A stretch of DNA of 43,911 nt, taken from NCBI GenBank assembly GCA_022792555.1, contig JAAWBF010000008.1:1-43911 (forward strand), written 5' to 3'. The notes under the pieces are model-generated. The model did no database searches. It was not told where the DNA came from and was given only the letters and a program-made list of their open reading frames with translations. Of this stretch, positions 36,662 to 43,911 are shown in pieces; position 1 is the first letter of the stretch, and each line of letters begins with the position of its first letter. The stretch comes from Oscillospiraceae bacterium. Lineage in GTDB: Bacteria > Bacillota > Clostridia > Oscillospirales > Oscillospiraceae. The position numbers and the translations under genes were made by a program.

Positions 36662-37083
36662 ACCATATGCTCCACCTGCTGGGCATCGCCCGGAAGGCGG
36701 GGAAGGTAGAGGTGGGAGAGGCCCCAGTCGGCGCCGCCGTCCAGAGCCGTAAGGCCAAGCTGATCGGGCTGGCCGCCGATGCATCGGACAACAGCGTCCG
36801 GCGGGCTGGGCACTTTGCCCAGATCGGAGGCTGTCCCTTGGCAGTTCTCCCCTTTGATAAGGCCCAGACCGGCAGGGCTGTGGGCTGTCAGCTGTGCGCC
36901 ATGCTGGCGGTTACGGACGCGGGCCTGGCCGCTGCGATAGCCAGGAGCCTGGCCCAGAGCGATCCAGAGCAGTACGGTCCCATGGCTGAGACTCTGGATC
37001 AGGCTGCCGCCCGTGCCCAGCGCCGGCAGAAAAAGGCCAGAAACCGCGCCGGACCTGGCGCCCGCCGGTACGAGAAGACATGA
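36658..37083 (+). CDS. ylxQ: L7Ae-like RNA-binding protein YlxQ
   Basis: 141 aa. L7Ae/L30e fold: [40 protein letters not shown] is the family core, which binds kink-turn RNA. A basic, probably disordered tail ([19 protein letters not shown]) adds about 35 residues. GTG 36658 overlaps the rnpM stop (GTGA), with GGGGAGG 5 nt upstream, so translation is coupled. ATG 36667 is a weaker alternative. Role in ribosome-related RNA binding is inferred from family and operon. Confidence 0.9.
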   Translation: MNHMLHLLGIARKAGKVEVGEAPVGAAVQSRKAKLIGLAADASDNSVRRAGHFAQIGGCPLAVLPFDKAQTGRAVGCQLCAMLAVTDAGLAAAIARSLAQSDPEQYGPMAETLDQAAARAQRRQKKARNRAGPGARRYEKT

Positions 37084-37110
37084 AAGAAAACCGTTTGAGA
37101 GAAGGAAACA

Positions 37111-37230
37111 ATGGGCTTGTTCCAATCAGAAAGCACAGCGATCTGTGTGCTCCAGCGCTTTTGGAGCTGTCACGCCGTGTTTTCTGATTGGCCCAAGCCC
37201 CACAGTGGAGGTGGCTCATTTGATCAATAA
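37111..37230 (+). CDS. 39-codon upstream ORF before infB
   Basis: ATG 37111 is preceded by GAAGGAAAC, 5 nt spacing. The frame runs 39 codons and stops at TAA 37228-37230, overlapping the first codons of infB in another frame. The peptide starts [14 protein letters not shown] and ends in HSGGGSFDQ; it matches no family I know. It covers the hairpins at 37122-37191, so ribosomes on it would melt that structure and could re-initiate at the infB TTG. A leader-peptide role is inference; chance is possible. Confidence 0.4.
   Translation: MGLFQSESTAICVLQRFWSCHAVFSDWPKPHSGGGSFDQ
37122..37191 (+). promoter_or_regulatory. branched RNA structure in the infB leader
   Basis: Outer stem CCAATCAGAAA (37122-37132) / TTTCTGATTGG (37181-37191), 11 perfect pairs. 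Inside are GCACAG/CTGTG(T)GC (37133-37150) and CTCCA/TGGAG (37150-37166). This makes a junction of three stems between ylxQ and infB. Confidence 0.6.
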
Positions 37231-39667
37231 ATATCGTGTCCATGAGGTGGCCAAAGACTTTGGGAAAAATTCCAAGGAGATCGCTGACATTCTGACCCAG
37301 TACGCAACCGCACCCAAGAATCATATGCAGGTGCTGGAGGACAGCGAGCTCTCCCTCATCTTCGATTACCTTACCCAAAAATACCCTGTGGAGAACATGG
37401 AGAGCATTTTCGCCGACGTCTACCACGAGCCCAAGCCTGCGCCCCAGAAGCCCCAGCAGAAGCCGGCCCAGAATCAGGTACAGGGCCAGCAGCAAAACCG
37501 CGGCCAGGGGCAGAAGGGCCAGCGTCCGGCTGCCGCCCAGCCCAGCCAGCCCCCCAAGCAGAAGAGCGGCGGACAGGGCGGTCAAGCCAGCCAGCCGGCC
37601 CAGAACCATCCAAACAATCAAGCGGGTCAAGCCAACCAGAGCAGTCAGCCTGCCCAGCAGCCCGCCCGGCCCGCCAGCCGGATCCCCGCCAAAAAGGTGG
37701 TGGACACCCGCAAGGGCGGAGACGTGAATCTGGCCAAGTACGACGAGCGGCTGGAGACCTTGGCCGCCGGGAAGACCACCCAGATGCAGGCTGGGAAGCA
37801 GAAGTTCCAGGGCCGCAACAACCAGCGCCGGGGGGGCGGCTACCAGGGCAGCAAGCGCCGCCAGGAGGAGCAGGAGAAGATGCGCCGCCTCCAGGCCGAG
37901 ATCGCCAAGAAGAATCCCCTCAAGGTGCTCATTCCCGACGAGATTGGGGTGGGCGAGCTGGCCTCCCGGATGAAGAAGACCGGGGCCGAGGTGGTCAAGC
38001 AGCTCATGAAAAACGGCGTTATGGCCTCCATGTCCGATGTGATCGACTTTGATACCGCCGCCATTATCGCTGAGGACCTGGGCTGTAAGGTGGAGAAAGA
38101 GGTCATCGTTACAATTGAGGAGCGGCTGATCGATACCACCGTAGATAAGGAAGAGGATCTCAAGCCCCGGGCCCCTGTTGTGGTGGTCATGGGCCACGTC
38201 GACCACGGCAAGACCTCCCTGCTGGACTATATCCGCAACTCCAATGTGGCCTCCGGAGAGGCGGGCGGAATCACCCAGCACATCGGCGCCTATCAGGTCA
38301 AGATCAACGACCAGCCTATCACCTTCCTGGATACGCCGGGCCACGAGGCCTTTACCGCTATGCGGGCCAGAGGCGCCATGATCACCGATGTAGCCATCCT
38401 GGTGGTGGCTGCCGACGACGGCATCATGCCCCAGACGGTGGAGTCCATCAACCACGCTAAGGCGGCCAAAATTCCTATCATTGTGGCCATCAACAAGATG
38501 GATAAGCCGGAGGCCAACCCGGACCGGATCAAACAGCAGCTCACCGAGTACGAGCTGGTTCCGGAGGAGTGGGGCGGCGAGACCATCATCTGTCCTATCT
38601 CCGCCAAGACTGGCCAGGGGATTGATACCCTGCTGGAGATGGTAGTCCTCACCGCCGAGATGAAGGAGCTCAAGGCCAACCCCAACCGCACCGCCCATGG
38701 CGCGGTGATCGAGGCCCGGCTGGACCGTGGCCGCGGCCCTGTGGCCACCCTGCTGGTCCAGAACGGCACCCTGCATCAGGGAGATGTGATCATCGCCGGT
38801 ACCGCCGTGGGCCGGGTGCGCGCCATGACCAACGCCAAGGGGCAAAAGCTCACCGAGGCCGGCCCCTCTGTGCCGGTGGAGATCATCGGCATGAGCGAGG
38901 TCCCAGACGCGGGCGACGACTTCCACGCCGTGGCCGATGAGCGTATGGCCCGTGAACTGGCCGGACAGCGCAAGCATGAGCAGAAGACCGCTGCCGCCGG
39001 TCCGATGAATCAAAAGGTGAGCCTGGAGGACCTGTTCTCCCAGATTAAGCAGGGGGAGATGAAGGAGCTGGCCATCATCGTCAAGGCGGATGTCCAGGGC
39101 TCCGCCGAGGCCGTCAAGGCCAGTCTGGAGAAGCTCACCAACGAGGAGGTCCGGGTGCGGGTGATCCACTGCGCCGTGGGCGCCATCAACGAGAGCGATG
39201 TCATGCTGGCCAGCACTTCCAACGCCATCATTGTGGGCTTCAACGTCCGCCCGGACAACAACGCCAAGGACAGCGCTGCCCGCAGCGGGGTCGATATGCG
39301 GATGTACCGGGTGATTTATGACTGCATCGACGAGATCGAGGCCGCCATGAAGGGTATGCTGGCCCCAAAATTCAAGGAGGTGGAGCTGGGCCGCGTGGAG
39401 GTCCGGGAGGTCTACAAGATCACCGGCGCCGGCATTGTGGCGGGCTGCTATGTCACCGACGGCAAGGTCATGCGCAGCGCCCAAATCCGCCTGCTTCGGG
39501 ACAACATTGTCATCCACGAGGGAGCTATCGGCTCTCTGCGCCGGTTTAAGGATGACGTAAAGGAAGTGGCCCAGGGCTACGAGTGTGGTATCTCCATTGA
39601 AAAATACAGCGACATCAAGGTAGGCGATGTGATCGAGGCCTTCGTGATGGAGCAAATCGAAGTATAA
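37220..39667 (+). CDS. infB: translation initiation factor IF-2
   Basis: 815 aa. I start at TTG 37220 (then [13 protein letters not shown], the standard IF-2 opening) because GGAGGTGG lies 7 nt upstream; the ATG at 37013 is inside ylxQ. Order: N-terminal helical domain (1-60), a long Gln/Pro/Ala-rich linker (about 75-160), IF2N, and the GTPase with [14 protein letters not shown] (G1), GGITQHIG (G2), DTPGHEAF (G3), NKMD (G4) and SAKTGQG (G5). Domains II, III and the fMet-tRNA-binding C terminus follow. A structured leader with an overlapping short ORF precedes it. Confidence 0.95.
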   Translation: MINKYRVHEVAKDFGKNSKEIADILTQYATAPKNHMQVLEDSELSLIFDYLTQKYPVENMESIFADVYHEPKPAPQKPQQKPAQNQVQGQQQNRGQGQKGQRPAAAQPSQPPKQKSGGQGGQASQPAQNHPNNQAGQANQSSQPAQQPARPASRIPAKKVVDTRKGGDVNLAKYDERLETLAAGKTTQMQAGKQKFQGRNNQRRGGGYQGSKRRQEEQEKMRRLQAEIAKKNPLKVLIPDEIGVGELASRMKKTGAEVVKQLMKNGVMASMSDVIDFDTAAIIAEDLGCKVEKEVIVTIEERLIDTTVDKEEDLKPRAPVVVVMGHVDHGKTSLLDYIRNSNVASGEAGGITQHIGAYQVKINDQPITFLDTPGHEAFTAMRARGAMITDVAILVVAADDGIMPQTVESINHAKAAKIPIIVAINKMDKPEANPDRIKQQLTEYELVPEEWGGETIICPISAKTGQGIDTLLEMVVLTAEMKELKANPNRTAHGAVIEARLDRGRGPVATLLVQNGTLHQGDVIIAGTAVGRVRAMTNAKGQKLTEAGPSVPVEIIGMSEVPDAGDDFHAVADERMARELAGQRKHEQKTAAAGPMNQKVSLEDLFSQIKQGEMKELAIIVKADVQGSAEAVKASLEKLTNEEVRVRVIHCAVGAINESDVMLASTSNAIIVGFNVRPDNNAKDSAARSGVDMRMYRVIYDCIDEIEAAMKGMLAPKFKEVELGRVEVREVYKITGAGIVAGCYVTDGKVMRSAQIRLLRDNIVIHEGAIGSLRRFKDDVKEVAQGYECGISIEKYSDIKVGDVIEAFVMEQIEV

Positions 39668-39733
39668 CACACGAAACCGGTGTTTTCCCCTCCCCACGTG
39701 AATGGGACAGCGGAGAACACAGAGGAGAACTGA

Positions 39734-40093
39734 ATGGCAAAAAATCGAATTGGCCGTATCAACGAGGAAATCCAGCGGGAGCTGTCCGCCCTCATCCGCA
39801 CCGTGAAGGACCCACGCGTTCAGGGGCTCGTCTCTATCACCGCAGTGGAGACCACCGCCGATCTGCGCTATGCTAAAATCTATGTCAGTATCTTGGACCA
39901 GGCAGGGGGGGATCAGGTGATCAGAGGGCTCAAATCGGCGGGTGGTTACCTGCGGCGGGAGCTGGGCCGTGCCCTCTCTCTGCGTTACACCCCTGAACTG
40001 ATCTTTGAGCGGGATCAGTCCATCGACAAAGGAGCCCATATTCTCAGCATCCTGGAGGGGCTGGGAAGCCCGGATGACGAAAACCAGGCTTGA
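39734..40093 (+). CDS. rbfA: ribosome-binding factor A
   Basis: 119 aa. RbfA binds the 30S subunit and helps process the 16S 5' end. Typical start RIGRINEEIQRELSALI, then KDPRVQGLVSITAVETTADLRYAKIYVSI and the C-terminal SLRYTPELIFERDQSIDKG. ATG 39734 follows AGAGGAGAA. It keeps its classic place after infB, 66 nt downstream. Confidence 0.96.
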   Translation: MAKNRIGRINEEIQRELSALIRTVKDPRVQGLVSITAVETTADLRYAKIYVSILDQAGGDQVIRGLKSAGGYLRRELGRALSLRYTPELIFERDQSIDKGAHILSILEGLGSPDDENQA

Positions 40094-40099
40094 TGAATT

Positions 40100-40215
40100 A
40101 CCTGTTGGGGTGAGCTTCGACCGCCTGTGTCTGCGGCGATAACCCAACAGGTGGGGCCGCCCCTACGGCAAGAACAACCTGCCCAGGCCTTCGACCGCCC
40201 AGACGGGCGGTCGAA
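40100..40215. repeat. stem-loops and REP-like sequence between rbfA and nrnA
   Basis: ACCTGTTGGG (40100-40109) pairs with CCCAACAGGT (40143-40152). GGGGCCGCCCCTAC (40153-40166) resembles the REP family in reverse. TTCGACCGCCC-AGAC-GGGCGGTCGAA (40190-40215) is a perfect 11-bp hairpin. No U-run, so read-through within the operon is expected. Confidence 0.65.
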
Positions 40216-40244
40216 CACGCTTTGCGGAGAAGAGAGAGGTTAGA

Positions 40245-41195
40245 ATGGACGGAAAAGAGCTGGCCGCCCTGTTGCGCGCCCAAGATCGTATTTTAATTCT
40301 CACCCATAAGCGCCCTGATGGGGACACCACCGGCTGTGCCGCGGGGCTGTGTCTAGCCCTGCGGCAGCTGGGGAAGCAGGCGTGGGTGCTCCCGAACGAG
40401 GATATCACCCCCATTTTTGCCCCCTACCTGGAGGGACTGCTCCTCCCAGCAGAGACGGAACCGGCTTTTGTAGTCTCGGTAGATATCGCGGGGCGCAGTT
40501 TGTTCACCCCGGCGGGACAGGTCTGGCTGGAGCGGGGGATCGATCTGGCCATCGACCATCACCCGTCTTACGAGGGCTTTGCCAAGGAGAGCTGGGTAGA
40601 GCCAGGCCGGGCGGCCTGCGGCGAGCTGATTTTGGAGCTGGCTCAGGCCCTGGGACCGATGACCCCTGAGATTGCAACCCCCCTCTATGTGGCCATCGCC
40701 ACTGATACCGGGTGCTTTGCCTACAGCAATACCACCCCTGCCACCCACCGGGCAGCCGCCCTGCTGATGGAGACCGGGATCGACACTGCCACCCTCAACA
40801 AGCGCCATTTCCGCACCAAGAGCTGGAAACGGATTCAGCTGGAGTGCAGCCTGCTGCAAGAGCTGGAGCTTCATGACGGAGGCAGAGTCGCTTTGGCGGC
40901 TATCTCCCTGGCTCTGATGGACCGGCTGTCCGCCACCAGCGCCGACCTGGAGGATGTGGCCTCCCTGGTGGGACAGGTGGAGGGGGTGGAGACCGCCGTG
41001 ACCATCAAGGAGCAGAGGGATGGAAGCTGTAAGCTCTCGGTGCGCACCAGCGGAGGGCTCAACGCCAACAAGGTCTGCGCCCTGCTGGGGGGCGGCGGAC
41101 ACGCCGCCGCATCCGGCTGTATGATTACCGGAAGTATAGAAACGGCGAAAAATACCATTTTGGAGGCCATTCATACGGTACAGGCCCAGAGCTGA
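40245..41195 (+). CDS. nrnA: DHH-family oligoribonuclease/pAp phosphatase NrnA
   Basis: 316 aa. NrnA degrades very short RNA oligomers and dephosphorylates pAp. DHH motifs: THKRPDGDTTG, VSVDIAG, LAIDHHPS and AIATDTGCF; DHHA1 end with LGGGGHAAASG. ATG 40245 follows AGAGAGAGG, an average ribosome site. Position between rbfA and truB is common in Firmicutes. Confidence 0.93.
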   Translation: MDGKELAALLRAQDRILILTHKRPDGDTTGCAAGLCLALRQLGKQAWVLPNEDITPIFAPYLEGLLLPAETEPAFVVSVDIAGRSLFTPAGQVWLERGIDLAIDHHPSYEGFAKESWVEPGRAACGELILELAQALGPMTPEIATPLYVAIATDTGCFAYSNTTPATHRAAALLMETGIDTATLNKRHFRTKSWKRIQLECSLLQELELHDGGRVALAAISLALMDRLSATSADLEDVASLVGQVEGVETAVTIKEQRDGSCKLSVRTSGGLNANKVCALLGGGGHAAASGCMITGSIETAKNTILEAIHTVQAQS

Positions 41196-41199
41196 ACCG

Positions 41200-41285
41200 A
41201 GGCCGCCCGCCTAGGATAAAAACGCTATCAGGCGGCCTTGATCAAAACTGTGTCCGTAGGGGCCGATGTCCTCATCGGCCCACAT
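41200..41285 (+). repeat. hairpin and REP-like repeat between nrnA and truB
   Basis: AGGCCGCC (41200-41207) pairs with GGCGGCCT (41231-41238) around a 23-nt loop. GTAGGGGCCGATGTCCTCATCGGCCCAC is split here as the REP core at 41256-41283. A purine/pyrimidine palindrome (TTTCCCTCTCCCC/GGGGGAAA) follows at about 41311-41334. The 200-nt gap has no gene. Confidence 0.7.
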
Positions 41286-41395
41286 TGGCCCACAGACAGC
41301 AGTCAATGGGTTTCCCTCTCCCCAGAGGGGGAAAAGCAGTACCAGCAATTTATAGAGCCTGCTATTGGATCAGACGAAAACGGGGGGATGCCGCA

Positions 41396-42274
41396 ATGGC
41401 CAGTGGAATTCTTGTGGTGGACAAGCCGGAGGGCTGGACCAGCCATGACGTGGTGGCGAAGGTCCGCCGTCTGTTTGGGGAACGGCGGGTGGGCCACAGT
41501 GGCACGCTGGACCCCATGGCCACCGGCGTTCTGCCCGTCTTTTTGGGGCGGGCAACCCGGGCGGTCTCCTTTGCGGTTGACAGCGAAAAGGAGTATATCG
41601 CCGGATTACAACTGGGTGTTATCACGGATACCCAGGATACCACCGGGACCATTCTGGAGACGCGGCCAGTTTCTGTGGGACGAAAGGAACTGGAGGCGCT
41701 GCTGCCCCAGTTCCGAGGGGAACAGATGCAGCGCCCGCCTATGTACTCAGCCATCAAACAAAACGGAAAAAAGCTCTATGAGCTGGCGCGGGCCGGGCAA
41801 GAGGTGGAGCGCGCCCCACGCCCTGTCACTTTCTATACCCTGGAGCTGCTGGAAGGGGAGGGACAGTCCCAATGGGGGCCGGTATTCACCCTCCGGGTGC
41901 GCTGCTCCAAGGGGACCTATGTGCGCACCCTCTGTCACGATATTGGGCAGGCGCTGGGCTGCGGCGGGGCTATGTGCGCCCTGCGGCGCACCCATGCGGC
42001 GGGGTTCGGCCTGGAGCAGGCGGTTACCATGGAGACTCTGATGGAAGCGGAGGACCGGGCCGCCTTTCTTCTGCCGGTGGACACCTGCTTCCAGCAGTAT
42101 CCCGCCTTGACGGCCAGCCGGCAGGAGGAGCGGAAGATCCACAACGGGATGGCCTACCCCTGTCAGGCAGAGGAAAAACGCTATCGGGTCTACGGCCCAG
42201 AGGGCGGATTTTTGATGCTGGGGGAAGTGCACCAAGGGCGCATGGAGACTGTAAAGAGCTTTTTTGAGGTTTAG
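41396..42274 (+). CDS. truB: tRNA pseudouridine(55) synthase TruB
   Basis: 292 aa. Makes pseudouridine 55 in the T-arm of tRNAs. Catalytic Asp in VGHSGTLDPMATGVLPV; also LVVDKPEGWTSHDVV at the start, KEYIAGLQLG, and the RPPMYSAIK and SKGTYVRTLCHDIG motifs. ATG 41396 has CGGGGGG 8 nt upstream; the longer ORF from 41285 overlaps the repeat region and is rejected. The end overlaps or closely abuts ribF. Confidence 0.95.
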   Translation: MASGILVVDKPEGWTSHDVVAKVRRLFGERRVGHSGTLDPMATGVLPVFLGRATRAVSFAVDSEKEYIAGLQLGVITDTQDTTGTILETRPVSVGRKELEALLPQFRGEQMQRPPMYSAIKQNGKKLYELARAGQEVERAPRPVTFYTLELLEGEGQSQWGPVFTLRVRCSKGTYVRTLCHDIGQALGCGGAMCALRRTHAAGFGLEQAVTMETLMEAEDRAAFLLPVDTCFQQYPALTASRQEERKIHNGMAYPCQAEEKRYRVYGPEGGFLMLGEVHQGRMETVKSFFEV

Positions 42275-42290
42275 GAAGTGGGGATCGGAT

Positions 42291-43052
42291 TTGAAGGAGA
42301 CAGATAAGCGGGGCAAAGTGATTGCCCTGGGGTTTTTTGATGGGGTTCACATTGGACACGGCGCACTGTTGCGCCAGGTGGGAGAGGTAGCCAGCCAACT
42401 GGGAGCCGTTCCCGCTGCGTGTACCTTTGACACCCACCCGGAGAGCCTCATCCGCAACAGCCCTACCCCACTGCTCACCACACCCGCCGTCCGGGCAGAG
42501 CTGATGCGCCGGTATTATGGTATTCAAGAGGTCATCATCGTCCACTTTGACCAGCGGATGATGCGGATGCCTTGGCGGGAGTTTGTCACCGAGTTTTTGG
42601 TCCGGGAGCATCAGGCGGTCCATCTGGTGGCAGGGCACGATTTCCACTTCGGCTATAAGGGGGAGGGCAGTCCGGAGCGGCTGGTCAGCCTCTGCCAGGA
42701 GTTGGGCCTGGGCTGTGATATCATTCCAAAAGTAGAGCGGGAACACATTACTGTCTCCTCTACCTATGTCCGCTCTCTGGTGGCCCAGGGGGAGTTAGAG
42801 CGGGCCGCCGCCTTTTTGGGCCATCCGCATACCTTGGAAGTGACCGCGGAGCCAGTCCCCGGCGGTCTGACGCTGGGGCTCTCTGTTCAGGAGCTCCGGC
42901 CTGCGCCCGGCCGGTATGAGGGCCGGCTTACAGTTGGGACACATACCTGCCCTGTGGATATCTGTGTGACAGACACCATTACCTGCCAGACAAAGGAGAC
43001 CCTTACCGGGACGGCATTTTTAGAGCTGCTGCGCCGGAATACAGGTTCTTGA
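42291..43052 (+). CDS. ribF: RibF-like FAD synthetase with degenerate flavokinase part
   Basis: 253 aa, shorter than normal RibF (about 310). The FMN adenylyltransferase domain (1-180) is intact: ALGFFDGVHIGHGALLR, TFDTHPES, AGHDFHFGYKGEG and VSSTYVRSLVAQGELERA. The riboflavin-kinase domain that follows is weak. The GxGRGLGFPTAN motif that binds ATP and metal is absent, and the protein stops early at LLRRNTGS. It may thus make FAD from FMN but not FMN from riboflavin (inference). TTG 42291 is chosen for GTGGGG 7 nt upstream; TTG 42264 inside truB is possible. The last codons coincide with a MITE end (see findings). Last gene of the operon. Confidence 0.8.
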   Translation: MKETDKRGKVIALGFFDGVHIGHGALLRQVGEVASQLGAVPAACTFDTHPESLIRNSPTPLLTTPAVRAELMRRYYGIQEVIIVHFDQRMMRMPWREFVTEFLVREHQAVHLVAGHDFHFGYKGEGSPERLVSLCQELGLGCDIIPKVEREHITVSSTYVRSLVAQGELERAAAFLGHPHTLEVTAEPVPGGLTLGLSVQELRPAPGRYEGRLTVGTHTCPVDICVTDTITCQTKETLTGTAFLELLRRNTGS

Positions 43053-43055
43053 ATT

Positions 43056-43088
43056 GTATTCCCCCTCCCCTTCGGGGAGGGGGAATAC
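43056..43088 (+). terminator. strong palindrome ending the rimP-ribF operon
   Basis: Perfect 15-bp stem GTATTCCCCCTCCCC / GGGGAGGGGGAATAC with a 3-nt loop, 4 nt after the ribF stop. It lacks a U-tract. A related, less perfect copy follows at 43100-43128. Confidence 0.65.
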
Positions 43089-43181
43089 GGATAGACTACC
43101 TCCCCCGCCCCTTCGGGAAGGGGGAATACGACAGACTGCCATAAGCGCTAAATTCCCCCGCCCGTATGGGCGGGGGAATTT
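43089..43181. repeat. tandem palindromes downstream of ribF
   Basis: After the first palindrome comes ATAGACTACC, then TCCCCCGCCCC/GGAAGGGGGA, then ACAGACTGCC (43131-43140), then a perfect 14-bp stem AAATTCCCCCGCCC-GTAT-GGGCGGGGGAATTT (43150-43181). The palindrome plus AGACT(A/G)CC unit is repeated in tandem. Confidence 0.75.
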
Positions 43182-43198
43182 GTTTATGCCGTATGTGC

Positions 43199-43911
43199 TT
43201 ACCAGATCTGGACCCGGTCGGCGGGGTCTAAATACATGCCGTCTTCCGGCTGGATGTCATAGGTCTCGTAAAATTCCGCAAAGTTCTGAAGGACCCGGTT
43301 GACCCGCAGCTTGGAGGGGGCGTGGTAGTCCACCTGGGCCAGGTAGGCATAGGTGTCCCGGTTGGTGGTAAAGCACCAGGTGGAGGCGAGCCCCTCAAAG
43401 ACGGTCTTATAGTCGGGCTCCTCCGCCTGACCCTCCAGCTGTAGGACGCAGGCCATGGCCCCCAGATCGGCGATGTTCTCCGTGATGGTGAGCGCGCCGT
43501 TGCAGGTGACGCCGGGGATGACCTCCACCCCGTCATAGAGGGCGACCACCTTATCACAGAGTTTCTGGAACGCGGCGTAATCCTCCGCAGTCCACCAGTC
43601 GGCGGCGTTGCCGTTCTTGTCGTACTTGGACCCGCTGTTGTCAAAGGCGTGGGAGATCTCGTGGGCAATGACGTAGCCGATCCCGCCCAGGTTCTGGGCA
43701 GAGGGCGCGTCCACATCATAGAGGGGGGCCTGGAGAATCCCGGCTGGGAAGTTGATGCTGTTGGACAGGGGGTCATAGTAGGCGTTGACCATATAGGCGG
43801 GCATCTGCCAGGTATTTTTATCGACCGGCTTGCCCTGATGGCTGATGTCCTGGGCGCGGCTGGCCTGGAGGAGCGAGATGACATTGTCCAGATAGGTGCC
43901 GCCCTGGCCGG
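43199..43911 (-). CDS. M13-family (neprilysin-like) metallopeptidase, partial
   Basis: C-terminal about 236 residues; the N terminus lies beyond the right edge. M13 (PepO/neprilysin) zinc peptidases cleave peptides up to about 40 residues. The zinc site is complete: HEISHAFD (two His and catalytic Glu) and ENIADLGA (third ligand Glu and the Asp). NAYYDPLSNSINFPAGILQAP, a substrate-binding segment, precedes it. The end is ADRVQIW rather than the CxVW of mammalian enzymes. ATG 43804 is internal, not the start, because the frame continues with M13-like sequence (TYLDNVISLLQASRAQD) to the edge. Confidence 0.93.
   Translation of the reverse strand, partial: GQGGTYLDNVISLLQASRAQDISHQGKPVDKNTWQMPAYMVNAYYDPLSNSINFPAGILQAPLYDVDAPSAQNLGGIGYVIAHEISHAFDNSGSKYDKNGNAADWWTAEDYAAFQKLCDKVVALYDGVEVIPGVTCNGALTITENIADLGAMACVLQLEGQAEEPDYKTVFEGLASTWCFTTNRDTYAYLAQVDYHAPSKLRVNRVLQNFAEFYETYDIQPEDGMYLDPADRVQIW

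Noticed and set aside
36911-40147. Minus-strand ORF of 1078 codons opposite infB
   Set aside because: Longest frame in the window, but it is antisense to infB/rbfA and low-complexity (Leu, Gly, His, Val); it spans gene boundaries.

Overview
The window is GC-rich DNA (about 60% by eye) with very regular sigma-A promoters (TTGACA-like boxes, 16-18 nt, TATAAT-like boxes), strong GGAGG ribosome sites, two T-box leaders, a VanG/VanT-type pair and the gram-positive rimP-nusA-rnpM-ylxQ-infB order. This fits a gut Clostridia member, most likely Oscillospiraceae (Flavonifractor/Pseudoflavonifractor-like). That placement is inferred from gene content, not from a search.

Layout. 1-5.6 kb: end of a phosphohexomutase gene (-), tatD (+), and a Phe T-box leader driving pheST. 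5.6-6.45 kb: a decayed island with the relic of an SLH-type exported protein and a leucine-rich-repeat fragment. 6.46-16.1 kb, minus strand: recJ, rel, then a compact wall cluster (69-aa protein, D-aspartate-ligase-like ATP-grasp enzyme, aspartate racemase, MurE-like ligase), followed by queG and tadA, which both act on tRNA position 34. 16.2-26 kb, plus strand: a tyrosine phenol-lyase-like gene with a MITE-like element in its leader, a small lipoprotein, lysA, vanG-type ligase plus vanT, and a Trp T-box controlling a stand-alone trpB2. 26-34.1 kb, minus strand: a Mef-like efflux gene, an orphan class I fumarase beta subunit behind a DivIVA-like coiled-coil gene, a serine recombinase, and the moxR-DUF58-transglutaminase operon. 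34.4-43.05 kb: the translation operon rimP-nusA-rnpM-ylxQ-infB-rbfA-nrnA-truB-ribF. 43.2 kb to the end: the C-terminal part of an M13 metallopeptidase (-).

How genes may work together. Several loci concern peptidoglycan: LysA supplies L-Lys, the MurE-like ligase lacks the DAP-type DNPR motif, racemase plus ATP-grasp ligase could make and attach D-Asp, and VanG/VanT could make D-Ala-D-Ser ends. Together they suggest a Lys/D-Asp wall with a reserve of altered precursor ends. This is the most coherent system in the window, but its parts belong to known families.

The intergenic DNA is unusually rich in small repeats. There are two MITE-like elements with 3-bp target duplications (one in a leader, one exactly at a stop codon), a REP-like GTAGGGGCC family, and many perfect palindromes, some with an AGACTGCC-type tail. 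infB has a TTG start, an overlapping 39-codon upstream ORF and a predicted branched RNA structure. No CRISPR array, tRNA or rRNA gene was seen.
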